From a virus, in the IMG/VR virus record IMGVR_UViG_3300021185_002245, positions 1 to 20,512 of that record: a DNA stretch of 20,512 nucleotides; one strand, 5' to 3'. This document shows positions 6,887 through 15,371 of this stretch, piece after piece (positions within the stretch are counted from its first letter, which is position 1; every line of letters starts with the position of its first letter). The notes under the pieces are model-generated. The model did no database searches and was not told where the DNA came from. It saw nothing but the letters and a program-made list of their open reading frames with translations. Made by a program: the position numbers and the translations under genes.

Positions 6887-9800
6887 TTATTGTTGTATTT
6901 CTTCTTTAATGTTATGTGATAGTATCCCATTACTAATATATGTATGTGCTCTTTCTACAGAAATTTCTACTACTGTCCCGTCGGAGTGTTCTTTTATTGA
7001 ACTAAAAGCTTTTCCTGAAACTGTATCACCTACTTCTAAAAGTTTAACTGCTAGGTATAAAGATTTATTATCTACGTAAACTCTATGGTCTGGTGAGCAT
7101 ATTAAACTACCTCCTTCGAATAGTACTTTTACTTTTGAACTTTCATGTGACTTTACTCTATTAACTCTAGTTAAAGTCCATTCTAATGTAGTTTCATCTT
7201 TAGTTCTTATTTCATCACCTACTTTTAAATCTTCAGCATTTACTGTTGTTCCGTCTCCTACCAATATTTGAGTTGTAGGATCTACACAGTTTTGTCCGGC
7301 TTGAGTAAAGTTTGAGAAATCTAAAACTTGGTTGTTATAGTTTCTTAGTTGTATAGTTGCTGTACGGCTATTAGTACCTGAATTTGAAGATGCTGAAAAT
7401 GTAATCGAACTATCGTTACCTGTTCCGCTTGCTCCTGTAATAGTAACCCATGATGGTGCTCCAAATAAGTTCCAGTTCATGTTAGAAGGGTTAACTGTAA
7501 CTGCAAACGTAGCTGATCCCCCGAAGCGAGCTACTGTGGCAGAGCTTGGAGATAAGGTACCTGAGTTTATAGAGAGGGATACTGTATCTGTTGCGTTAGG
7601 GCCTTGATTACCTGCTGAATCTATTAGGTATACTGTTGCTGATATGGTTCCGTTATTCAGACTGTGCATAAAGTTGTATATCGGTATTTCACTAGATGTA
7701 CTCAGTCCAGAATTATAATTCTTAGTTACAGAGTAAGATCCGCCACCAGTAGATGTTAAATTAAAGTAAATTTGTCCTGATGAGTTAGCAGGTATACTAT
7801 CTACCTTTAAATAGAATTCACCGTTTGTATTAAGTGTTTGTGATGTAGTATATGTATTAGATGTTTTAAAATCTACGTTATAACCGGTAGGTCCGTTAAC
7901 TGCTTTGACTGTTGCTGTAAGACTAGCATTTGGTACAGTAGTTGCTACGGTTGCTACTGACCCTGCATTACCAGATGTATCTGTTAGTACTATTTCAAGT
8001 ATTACGTTACTTCCATCAGCTAAATTAGTAGTGTTTATATTTCCTATAAATGAAGAGGCGTTAGTTATCGTTCCTGTGGATGTTACTGTTGTACCTGGTG
8101 TTGATTGTAAATATGCGGTAGCTGTGTATGTGCTTCCTAGTTCTCCGTTTACTATTTCAAAAGGAACTGCTGTATAGTTCGTAGCGTTGATTTGTTTTGG
8201 TGACATACCCCACGTAGCAGTATAGCCAGTAGGTGCAGTACTATCATATGCGCTACAATCTTGAACATATGAAACTTTACCTTGTGCTGCTCCGGAACCA
8301 GATATCAATAAGGTCTTACCGTATGCTGTTAGTTTCCACCATTTTCCTTGTCCATCAAAAGTGTTTGTAGCGTTAATATCAGAGAAAACAAAGTCTCCGT
8401 CTATAGGGAATGCTCCTTCCCCGTTATGATATAATGTGGATGGTGTAGATCCAAAACTACTAGCATCGTAACCACAGGCTGTTTGAGCTCCAGATGCATT
8501 ATTTGTTGCTGCTCCAGGCCATACATAAAACGTAGTTAATGTGTCTGTGTCTTGTGTAACTACTGTTAGCTTATATCTTAATTGAGGGGGAGTATCTTTC
8601 TTAAAGACGTTAAGATTATTTAATTCCCCGTCAGTTATAATTAAGTTACTGCCGCTTAGCTCTCCATTATACATTGGAGATTCATCAGCTATAGGTCTAA
8701 CTGTTGTTCCCAGTTTTGTTGGAACTATTATTGAGTGTTGTGTGGTAGTTTCTGTTGAACCGGTTCCATATGCTCCTCCATGTGATCCTGTTGTAAAAGC
8801 AGTATCAATTTGACCTTCATGTTCTAGTGTACTAATCCCCATAGAAGGAGATTTAATTTTATTACGTTCTAAAAGGTGAGGTTTAATTATAATACCTGTA
8901 TCGAGAGATGATTTAGCAGGTACAAAATCTTTTATCATTTTAAATAAAACGTTGTCGTAAAATTTTAAGATTCTTACGAAATCTTTCATATGTGTTTTTT
9001 CGTGTGAACCTAAAACTAACTCCCTAATTTTAGTAAAGTTTTGAATAGGATCGTATGTGTTATATGAATGTTTATGTAGATCTCTAGGATCACCTATTAG
9101 GTCGTCAAATTTAATAGACCCTGTATAATCCTGTATAACTTTGTCTACACTGTCTGTTGGGGAAAATCCAACTTCTACTCTATGTACATCTTGAACTCTT
9201 TCAGACGCTTCTTTATGTACTGTGGTAAGCCTAGATAATACGTTACCTACCGATCCTGTTATTGATGAATCTGTTCTAATTTTATATAAAGATCCAGATA
9301 TTGCATGGTCAGGTCCGATTAGTTTATCTGTACGTATAGAACCTCCAAATTCTTTAATATGTAAAAAGTCAGAGGGTATACCGAAACAGTTTATTAGAGC
9401 TCTCAACCCTCTTTCAGTTCCTTTAGCTTTTAAAAGGTAAGGAAGATTGTGGTAAATCCTTTTATATAGTTCACCTTCATAATTAACTCTCGATACTGGT
9501 TGAGAGTTAGCTGGTAATCCCAGAGGGGTAATAAAGCTGTTAATTACTTCTGCTGAGCTTCCGCTCGAATAAGTGTCTTGTATTAAATACTTAAATAAGT
9601 CGTTGCTTCCTTCTTTAGAGTTATACAACTTTACTCCAAATGAAGTAAGAGCTTCTCTGACCATATCTTTAGATATACCATGCTCTAATCTATTATCATT
9701 GTCGTACTTATCAGAAACTGCTTTAGTATACGTCCATAAGTTATCAAAATGATGCGCTATCATATGTACAAATAAAACACCATTTCTATTGGAACTATCT

Positions 9801-11041
9801 TCTCCAATAAAGGAAGGTATTGTATTAGAAAGCAAGTCGTAATTACTAATATCGTAATTGGAAGCTGTCTCTAAGGAAGAACTAAACCATGTTGTAGCTT
9901 CTGTAGAATTAATAGCTAGGTTAGTATACGGCTTACTGGAAGTTAGTTTTGGCCAACTTGTTGAACCGCTTTTAAAGTATAGGTGTTTTTCATAATGATC
10001 AAAGTTATTTAAAACCCCCTGTATTAAGTTGTTATATTTATTATTATGAGTTGTCTGAACGCTTGCATCAGAGACATTTACTAAAGCATTTTCATAGGAT
10101 TCCAGTAAACTTACTTTGTACTTAAAGTTATTAAGTCTCTCAACAGCAGATGAAAAGTGTATGTAGTTTGCTAAGTCTGAGTAATCTATGTTGAGCTCTA
10201 CGCTTCTATCCTCTAGGTAAGAAAGTACCTCTTTATTTGAATTAGTTGAATCAAAACTAATAAGTTCGTCATAAGTAAGGTACTCTGTTGGTTCAGCTGT
10301 GTTATCGCTAACTTCAATATTAAAGTTTGCACTTCTTAATTTAGGCGTTATTAATTCATCTTCGGTAATAGTAACATCTACTCTTACTGCAACTGAGTCG
10401 CTTAGTTTTTCAACTAATTGACCTGTTTGTTTTAAGTTGTAGTAATTAGGTAGAGGTTCATATAACTTTAAAGCAACTGTGTATTTACTGGTTTGTTCGT
10501 AAATATCTATATTAGTTGCAATTAAAAGGTCATTATTACCTAGATTCAGGTAAACTTCTTCTAAATAGGTTCCTTCATTAAACCTACTTTTTATCTTCTC
10601 TGTAGTGTTAATTAAATTATTAACGTTTATGTCTGTAGATGCAAGAAGTATTTCTTTTCTGTCGCTACTTATTTTGTCAATATAAAATCTAGAAGTCGGA
10701 CCTGATTGGGTATATAGGTCTTTAAGAAAATGAAATACAGCTTTAGTATCAGAATATTCAAATCCTGATTGGGCTGTAAAGTCTGTAGGTTCAAAACTAA
10801 GCTGACTTAATCCATTATTATCATCACTAATTTGATCCTTAAAAGGTATTTCTACTTCGTAATTAGAGTATAACAATTCATTAGTCAGGGAGTAAATATG
10901 TCCTTCTACGTAATCTACACCCTGAGTAAATTTTTTATTTACTTTATAATTATCAATTAAGGATAAGTCGTTTTCAGATATGACCTCGTTTTCAGGTATA
11001 CTGTTCAAGCTTTCGTCTAATAAAGTATATTTTATTTCCAT
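6887..11041 (-). CDS. Multidomain baseplate/adhesin protein with Ig-like, BACON and C-terminal Hint domains
   Basis: This is the largest gene in the window (1384 residues). Residues 1 to about 780 are the phage-specific part, including LPYLLKAKGTERGLRALINC and GIPSDFLHIKEFGG, a block familiar in large proteins of marine T4-like phages. A module with paired cysteines follows at about 830-930 (ACGYD to YVQDC). Two Ig-like modules come next (about 931-1025 from APTGYTATWG, and about 1030-1155 from GPTGYNVDF). A BACON-type domain spans about 1160-1250 (SWVTITG, NSRTATIQL, FTQAGQ). Residues 1252-1377 form a Hint domain, followed by only seven residues. By position after gp6 it could stand in for the T4 gp7 wedge protein, but I see no proof. 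The exposed modules suggest contact with host surface glycans, and the Hint domain suggests self-cleavage. The ATG at 11041 is 8 bases after the upstream stop. Confidence 0.85.
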   Translation of the reverse strand: MEIKYTLLDESLNSIPENEVISENDLSLIDNYKVNKKFTQGVDYVEGHIYSLTNELLYSNYEVEIPFKDQISDDNNGLSQLSFEPTDFTAQSGFEYSDTKAVFHFLKDLYTQSGPTSRFYIDKISSDRKEILLASTDINVNNLINTTEKIKSRFNEGTYLEEVYLNLGNNDLLIATNIDIYEQTSKYTVALKLYEPLPNYYNLKQTGQLVEKLSDSVAVRVDVTITEDELITPKLRSANFNIEVSDNTAEPTEYLTYDELISFDSTNSNKEVLSYLEDRSVELNIDYSDLANYIHFSSAVERLNNFKYKVSLLESYENALVNVSDASVQTTHNNKYNNLIQGVLNNFDHYEKHLYFKSGSTSWPKLTSSKPYTNLAINSTEATTWFSSSLETASNYDISNYDLLSNTIPSFIGEDSSNRNGVLFVHMIAHHFDNLWTYTKAVSDKYDNDNRLEHGISKDMVREALTSFGVKLYNSKEGSNDLFKYLIQDTYSSGSSAEVINSFITPLGLPANSQPVSRVNYEGELYKRIYHNLPYLLKAKGTERGLRALINCFGIPSDFLHIKEFGGSIRTDKLIGPDHAISGSLYKIRTDSSITGSVGNVLSRLTTVHKEASERVQDVHRVEVGFSPTDSVDKVIQDYTGSIKFDDLIGDPRDLHKHSYNTYDPIQNFTKIRELVLGSHEKTHMKDFVRILKFYDNVLFKMIKDFVPAKSSLDTGIIIKPHLLERNKIKSPSMGISTLEHEGQIDTAFTTGSHGGAYGTGSTETTTQHSIIVPTKLGTTVRPIADESPMYNGELSGSNLIITDGELNNLNVFKKDTPPQLRYKLTVVTQDTDTLTTFYVWPGAATNNASGAQTACGYDASSFGSTPSTLYHNGEGAFPIDGDFVFSDINATNTFDGQGKWWKLTAYGKTLLISGSGAAQGKVSYVQDCSAYDSTAPTGYTATWGMSPKQINATNYTAVPFEIVNGELGSTYTATAYLQSTPGTTVTSTGTITNASSFIGNINTTNLADGSNVILEIVLTDTSGNAGSVATVATTVPNASLTATVKAVNGPTGYNVDFKTSNTYTTSQTLNTNGEFYLKVDSIPANSSGQIYFNLTSTGGGSYSVTKNYNSGLSTSSEIPIYNFMHSLNNGTISATVYLIDSAGNQGPNATDTVSLSINSGTLSPSSATVARFGGSATFAVTVNPSNMNWNLFGAPSWVTITGASGTGNDSSITFSASSNSGTNSRTATIQLRNYNNQVLDFSNFTQAGQNCVDPTTQILVGDGTTVNAEDLKVGDEIRTKDETTLEWTLTRVNRVKSHESSKVKVLFEGGSLICSPDHRVYVDNKSLYLAVKLLEVGDTVSGKAFSSIKEHSDGTVVEISVERAHTYISNGILSHNIKEEIQQ
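6911..7288 (-). other. Hint (intein-like) domain inside the 1384-residue protein
   Basis: The domain covers residues 1252-1377. It opens with Cys in CVDPTTQILVGDG (block A) and continues with LKVGDEIRTKD. The block-B-like segment is LICSPDHRVYV, with His in the oxyanion position. Block F is VERAHTYISNG and block G is ILSHN. At 126 residues it is a mini-domain with no room for a homing endonuclease. The residue after the terminal Asn is Ile, not Cys, Ser or Thr, so full protein splicing is not expected. Cleavage at the Cys or the Asn remains chemically possible, as in bacterial intein-like domains. Confidence 0.85.
7292..7561 (-). other. BACON-type domain inside the 1384-residue protein
   Basis: Residues about 1161-1250 follow the BACON pattern: an opening strand (SSATVARFGGSATFAVTV), a central aromatic and SWVTITG, then a Ser/Asn-rich loop, NSRTATIQL and a final FTQAGQ. 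BACON domains are mostly found in Bacteroidota proteins and in crAss-like phages, where carbohydrate or mucin binding has been proposed. It directly adjoins the Hint domain. Confidence 0.75.
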
Positions 11042-11049
11042 CGTATCTT

Positions 11050-12045
11050 TTAATCTATCCAGACGTATCCTACCTCGTCTTCTCGGTCTTTATTTTTATA
11101 GGTAATTAATCTAAACTTTGCATTGTTTTTAAAATTACCGTAAGCTGCACAGGCATCTATTATTTCAGAAGCTTTATAACCTGCTTGCTTGAGCTCTGTT
11201 ACTAGATAATCTAAAGTTAAATCTCCTAGGTGATCTTTACTTTGAGGTATAAAGTATGAATAGTTTCTAGGCTGTCTTCTGTTTAACCTTTCTGAAAATC
11301 TTCTTCTTTCTTCTTTAACATCTGAGTATAACCACCAGTACCTTTTGTCAATGTGTGAATTATTATAACTGCTGATTCTACGACCTGTACGTACCCATAT
11401 GGTACTAGGTTTCTTTAATGCATATGCTGCATAGTACAAGTTTGTTCTTTTCTTTTTAAATAAACCTACTATTTCATCTACAACTGCTTTATTGTTTGAT
11501 GTTGATGATTGCGCATTTTCTGCTGCCTTCTCTGCTGCTTCAGTTGCTTTTTTAGCAGCTTCTTCTGCTGCTGCAGTTGCTTGTTCTGTTGCTTGATTAG
11601 ATAATGCGTTAGCTTGTTCTAAGGTTGCTATGGTTGAGTTAGCAACTCCGAGTTGTGACTTTAATAGTTCCATTTGTTCTGCAGAATCAAAGTCAAGTTG
11701 ACCTCCACCTGCTAGAGATGTTTCTAGTTCTAATATACGTCTTTTATCATCTAAAAGTTGTACTCTTAGAGAAGCTATTTCGTCTAACAGTGGTTGTATG
11801 TTATCTAACTGTGCATCTATTTTATATAGTTCGGAACTTCTTTCTACTAAATATTGATGTGTATTACCTTCTCCTTCTATGGGTATGGTTATATACAGCT
11901 TATCATATAATCTAAATAATTCTTCTATAGTATCAGGATCAACAACAGGTTCAAGTTCTTTAAAGTACTTAAACTCCCTGTCTATTACCTCCTGAAATGA
12001 TTCACGGTTAAAAACAGTTTTTTGTATTTCTACTTTTTTACCCAT
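11050..12045 (-). CDS. Coiled-coil virion-associated protein with Ala-rich segment and basic C-terminus
   Basis: No family is recognised for this 331-residue protein. Residues 1 to about 80 are acidic and mixed. About 80-135 is a heptad-like coiled coil (LRVQLLDDKRRILELETSLA). About 140-180 is strikingly Ala/Glu/Lys-rich (ATAAAEEAAKKATEAAEKAA), predicting a long continuous helix. The last 140 residues are basic and aromatic (KKKRTNLYYAAYAL, RYWWLYSDVKEERRRFSERL) and end in EDEVGYVWID. The layout suggests an elongated oligomeric strut or adaptor rather than an enzyme. The gene overlaps the end of the upstream 367-residue protein gene by 8 bases, so the two are probably translationally coupled. 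Its place between gp6-side genes and the big adhesin suggests a peripheral baseplate role. Confidence 0.75.
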   Translation of the reverse strand: MGKKVEIQKTVFNRESFQEVIDREFKYFKELEPVVDPDTIEELFRLYDKLYITIPIEGEGNTHQYLVERSSELYKIDAQLDNIQPLLDEIASLRVQLLDDKRRILELETSLAGGGQLDFDSAEQMELLKSQLGVANSTIATLEQANALSNQATEQATAAAEEAAKKATEAAEKAAENAQSSTSNNKAVVDEIVGLFKKKRTNLYYAAYALKKPSTIWVRTGRRISSYNNSHIDKRYWWLYSDVKEERRRFSERLNRRQPRNYSYFIPQSKDHLGDLTLDYLVTELKQAGYKASEIIDACAAYGNFKNNAKFRLITYKNKDREDEVGYVWID

Positions 12046-13141
12046 TTCTTACTACCTTAAAAACTTGATCGTTATCTATTATAGTTGTAGTGCCGTCTAT
12101 TTCTGTTTTAATTAACAACCTATAGTACCTTTCTGGCTGTATACCATCCATGTATATATCAAAGTAATTAGAGATATTGTCTGCACTTATTTTTGTAAAC
12201 GTATTATCGTAATTAAATACCATTTCTTCTGTGTTCTCATCTTTTAATCCCCAATAAGAAGCAGTTGGTAGTGTGTAATTTACTGTGTAAGCAGATGATG
12301 TGGTAAAGGTTCTTGTTGGATATTTAGGTCTAGCGTGGACTCTAAATCTCTGTTTACCCTCATCTGTATACTTTCCTTTATTGTTTCGTATACTTACCAC
12401 TACTTCTGGGTCTGTTATTTCTGATAGTGTAGAAGAATGTGTGTAGTCGTCCCATTTTATATCTAGGCTTGGAGGGTAGATTGTATTGGTATCATTACCA
12501 TAATACTTAAGCCTTATAGATGCTGAAAGATTATTTTCTAGGTTATTAGGTAGTTTAACTATAAACCCGTTGTTGTCTAGACTTTCACTATAATGCATCA
12601 TCACTCCATTGGTAATGTCCATGTCTATATCAAGATCAGAAGTCTTATTAAAAGACTGTACAGACTCTAAATTACTGCTTGCAGAACCGGTATACCAGCT
12701 ACCTCCACCTAAAACATCTGATTCAAAAGAAGCTGTTACGTATGTTGCAAAACTCCCCGTTACCCAGTGGTTTGTAGCTCCTGCATTTTTATAGTTCCAG
12801 CTTACACCTGATTTGTTTACCGGTGTATCTCCAAACTTACCTGCTCCTTCATCCCAATCTTCAGATACTGGGTAGCAATTTATATTAAAGTCAATTGGTA
12901 GTTCATTAGCCATATTTAAGTACAGATGTAAATTTGTCTGTACCGTACCTCCTCCAGCTTTATTATTGACGATATCTTGTATTTCTGCAGTGTCAAACTT
13001 AATTAATGTTCTTAGGGTTTGTCCGCCTGCTGATGTATGGTATCCTCCTACTTCAAGAAGCTCATCTCTACCGAGATTTGCTAACTGTTTTTCAGTGTAG
13101 ATAAAGGAATCTTTTGTACTAAATAGTTTATATATCGCCAT
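12038..13141 (-). CDS. DNRLRE-like beta-sandwich virion protein
   Basis: This 367-residue protein has an N-terminal region (about 8-130) that follows the pattern of DNRLRE-type modules: DSFIYTEKQLANLGRDELLE, then RTLIKFDTAEI, LHLYLNM, INCYPVSEDWDEG, VSWNYKNAG and WVTGS. Such modules are usually found in secreted bacterial surface proteins. The middle continues as beta-rich, Ser/Asn/Thr-rich sequence. The C-terminus (RYYRLLIKTEIDGTTTIIDN, then VFKVVRNG) resembles terminal strands of other virion beta proteins. No signal peptide is present. The gene starts 1 base after gp6 ends and overlaps the next by 8 bases, placing it in the baseplate operon, roughly where T4 has gp7/gp8. Orthology to either is not shown. 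The DNRLRE assignment is pattern recognition by eye. Confidence 0.73.
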   Translation of the reverse strand: MAIYKLFSTKDSFIYTEKQLANLGRDELLEVGGYHTSAGGQTLRTLIKFDTAEIQDIVNNKAGGGTVQTNLHLYLNMANELPIDFNINCYPVSEDWDEGAGKFGDTPVNKSGVSWNYKNAGATNHWVTGSFATYVTASFESDVLGGGSWYTGSASSNLESVQSFNKTSDLDIDMDITNGVMMHYSESLDNNGFIVKLPNNLENNLSASIRLKYYGNDTNTIYPPSLDIKWDDYTHSSTLSEITDPEVVVSIRNNKGKYTDEGKQRFRVHARPKYPTRTFTTSSAYTVNYTLPTASYWGLKDENTEEMVFNYDNTFTKISADNISNYFDIYMDGIQPERYYRLLIKTEIDGTTTIIDNDQVFKVVRNG

Positions 13142-13142
13142 C

Positions 13143-14960
13143 TTATAATGTTGTTATTCTACCTTGTATGTCAGCAGAAGGATTTTTAACTTCAAATATC
13201 ATTGGATCTAAAGAAGGGAACACTATATTGTTCTTAGTTGCTCCTTCTATATCGTAATCATATTGGCTATAAGTTCCCCCTACTTTTGTTTTTACTTTAA
13301 TATCCTGCACCGTTTGTACACCTTTTATTTTATCTAATAATGTATAAACTGCGGATAAGTTGATAGGTTGGTTAATAGCCCAATTGTCTATGTTAAAGTG
13401 CTCTGTAAGTGCTTGGTTACATCTAATTAAAACATCTCTAGAGTTATAACTTGGTAGTGTTATAATATCATACTTAATACCTACATTAACCACGTACCCA
13501 TCTTTAATAGTACATCCATCAGTTAATGGTTTAAATTGAGATATGTATGTCTTAATATTCTGTTTAAGTTCTGAAGTTGCTTTTACAAGTTTCCTATCAT
13601 TGTTGTATGCTAATACATAAATACAAACTCCTAAAGGATTGTATAGATTAGATGTAGCTGAGGGTACTTCTGCATCTGTTGTGACAAATGCTTTTGCAAT
13701 AGATCCAAATCTAACCGGTAATGTTAAAGCTCTAAAAGCATAATCTTCTCTTGTTACTATTCTACCTTGTTCTTGAAATGATCTAAGAGAATTCTGTCTT
13801 ATTTCCTCTACCGTGTCTCTATCTTTACCTCCGGTTGCTGGAGCTTGATTTGTAAATTCAATAGAGGTTCTATAAGTATCGTCTGTAGCGTTTGCTGTAT
13901 ATGTTGCACCTGTTATTGTATTTGCTTCTATATTAGAAGCTATACCGCCTCCTGTTATGTACCTAATTGTAAGTGTTGTATTAGATGGTGCATTACCGTA
14001 TGAATCGGAAAATAGAAAATTAGAAGGATCATAAGCATAATCGGTTCTACTTACTCCTTGGTTTGTTCCTGAGCCAACTAGTGTTGGGTTTGGTAAGAAA
14101 GAATTAGACGGTGCAGAAGATGTTCCAGCTCCAAACTGTATGTTCAGTTGACCGGTTGAAGTAAACCTTGTTACAAATCTATTCTTTACCGATTCACTTG
14201 CTAACATGTAAGGTACATCTTGTTGATTGTTCCCAACATTTAAAGCTTCTGAAAGAACTAAGTCCTGACCTAAGTATGGTACTTCTGTCCATCTATTACC
14301 TTGGCTATCTACTATATCATATATACCTATAATATCTGTATCGTTTATCTCTACGGTAAGGTACTTTTGAGCTGTTCCAACTGTTTCACTACGGGTAATG
14401 AGTTTTCCTGATTTAGCTTTTACTGTTTTTCTTAGTTGAAATTCTGCTGGTTCATTATTATTGTCGACTGAGTAGATGCTCACTTCTGTTGGATCATACG
14501 AACTTGAAAAAGAGAAGTCTGTTGGTGTATCTATAAAGAAGTCCTGTTCTCCTGCGCTAACCACTATAACGGCACCTTTTGATGGATCTGCTTCAAAACT
14601 AAAAGCTTGTTTAAAGTCTGGTTCATATGTAGATCCTGATGCGGCTATAATTTGAGTTACATCTATATCGACTGTTGAGGAAGTACTAACTCTAGGTTTA
14701 TATCCCATCATATAAGCCATTGAATGAAGGTTACCTGGGTCTTGGGCGTACTGTAGGAATGTTTCTTGTATTTGACTGTCTTGATAGAAGGATAATATGT
14801 CTCCTACATAAGCTGCCATTTCAATAAACATCATCCCAGGTGATGTAGGTGAAAAATCATTATACGAATCAGGAAAGTAGTTTTTTGCTAACTCTACAAG
14901 TTGACCTTTCATAGAAGAAAAGTCTTTATCGGTATATTTAATGTTAATGTCTTTAGCCAT
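13143..14960 (-). CDS. 6: Baseplate wedge protein gp6-like
   Basis: At 605 residues this is close to T4 gp6 (660). The opening (INIKYTDKDFSSMKGQLVEL), followed by the FSPTSPGMMFIEMAAYVGDI and SFYQDSQIQETFLQYAQDPG segments, is the typical N-terminus of gp6 in T4-like phages. Further on, TVEEIRQNSLRSFQEQGRIV and REDYAF (about 390-415) match the baseplate J-like core, where short-tailed and Mu-like phages have the same TREDY signature. In T4, gp6 dimers link the wedges into a ring around the hub and relay the sheath contraction signal. Here the gene lies 2 bases after gp25, the same order as in T4, which supports the call. The ATG at 14960 is the only sensible start. Confidence 0.93.
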   Translation of the reverse strand: MAKDINIKYTDKDFSSMKGQLVELAKNYFPDSYNDFSPTSPGMMFIEMAAYVGDILSFYQDSQIQETFLQYAQDPGNLHSMAYMMGYKPRVSTSSTVDIDVTQIIAASGSTYEPDFKQAFSFEADPSKGAVIVVSAGEQDFFIDTPTDFSFSSSYDPTEVSIYSVDNNNEPAEFQLRKTVKAKSGKLITRSETVGTAQKYLTVEINDTDIIGIYDIVDSQGNRWTEVPYLGQDLVLSEALNVGNNQQDVPYMLASESVKNRFVTRFTSTGQLNIQFGAGTSSAPSNSFLPNPTLVGSGTNQGVSRTDYAYDPSNFLFSDSYGNAPSNTTLTIRYITGGGIASNIEANTITGATYTANATDDTYRTSIEFTNQAPATGGKDRDTVEEIRQNSLRSFQEQGRIVTREDYAFRALTLPVRFGSIAKAFVTTDAEVPSATSNLYNPLGVCIYVLAYNNDRKLVKATSELKQNIKTYISQFKPLTDGCTIKDGYVVNVGIKYDIITLPSYNSRDVLIRCNQALTEHFNIDNWAINQPINLSAVYTLLDKIKGVQTVQDIKVKTKVGGTYSQYDYDIEGATKNNIVFPSLDPMIFEVKNPSADIQGRITTL

Positions 14961-14962
14961 TT

Positions 14963-15370
14963 TTATTCAAAATTTATTGTTACTTCATCTTCTACCTGAG
15001 TGTCTTTAATTTTAAAGTTAATACTTAACGATATTAAATTACTATCTGGTAATGGAGTTATACTTAGTTGCACTATAGCAAGATTAGGGAAATAGTTTCT
15101 AAGCTCAGAAGCAACTTTAACTTCTAAAGAACTTGTATTCTCTCTATTAACATTTGTAAATAGTTCATCTCTAATACCTGATCCAAACGTTGGATTCATA
15201 TACCTTTCTCCTTTTCCGGTTAAAAGGTAATTTACAATATTAGACTTTATAGCTTCTTTCGTTTCAAAAGTAGAATTAAACACTGCTTTGCCGGAAAATG
15301 GCAGAGATACTCCAACTGCTTTTCTAGGCTGTCGGTCTATAGGGTTAATTCTTTTTGCGTCAAATGCCAT
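14963..15370 (-). CDS. 25: Baseplate wedge protein gp25-like (GPW/gp25 family)
   Basis: At 135 residues this matches the family length (T4 gp25 is 132). The diagnostic region is near 40-75: ETKEAIKSNIVNYLLTGKGE, then RYMNPTFGSGIRDELF. It is the conserved core shared by T4 gp25, phage P2 gpW and type VI secretion TssE. The C-terminal half has the expected alternating beta strands (LAIVQLSITPLPDSNLISLS, then INFKIK). In the virion gp25 sits at the inner baseplate and provides the platform on which the sheath begins to polymerise. Its gene directly precedes gp6, as in T4. The ATG at 15370 is separated from the previous stop by a single base. Confidence 0.94.
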   Translation of the reverse strand: MAFDAKRINPIDRQPRKAVGVSLPFSGKAVFNSTFETKEAIKSNIVNYLLTGKGERYMNPTFGSGIRDELFTNVNRENTSSLEVKVASELRNYFPNLAIVQLSITPLPDSNLISLSINFKIKDTQVEDEVTINFE

Positions 15371-15371
15371 A

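Noticed and set aside
6911-7288. A complete, splicing intein in the 1384-residue protein
   Set aside because: The residue after the terminal Asn is Ile, not Cys, Ser or Thr, and only seven residues follow. A Hint domain capable of cleavage fits better than a splicing intein.
11515-11600. Trinucleotide-like repeat in the Ala-rich segment as a DNA repeat or CRISPR
   Set aside because: The repetition follows from Ala/Glu/Lys codons in a helix. There are no spacers or constant repeat units.
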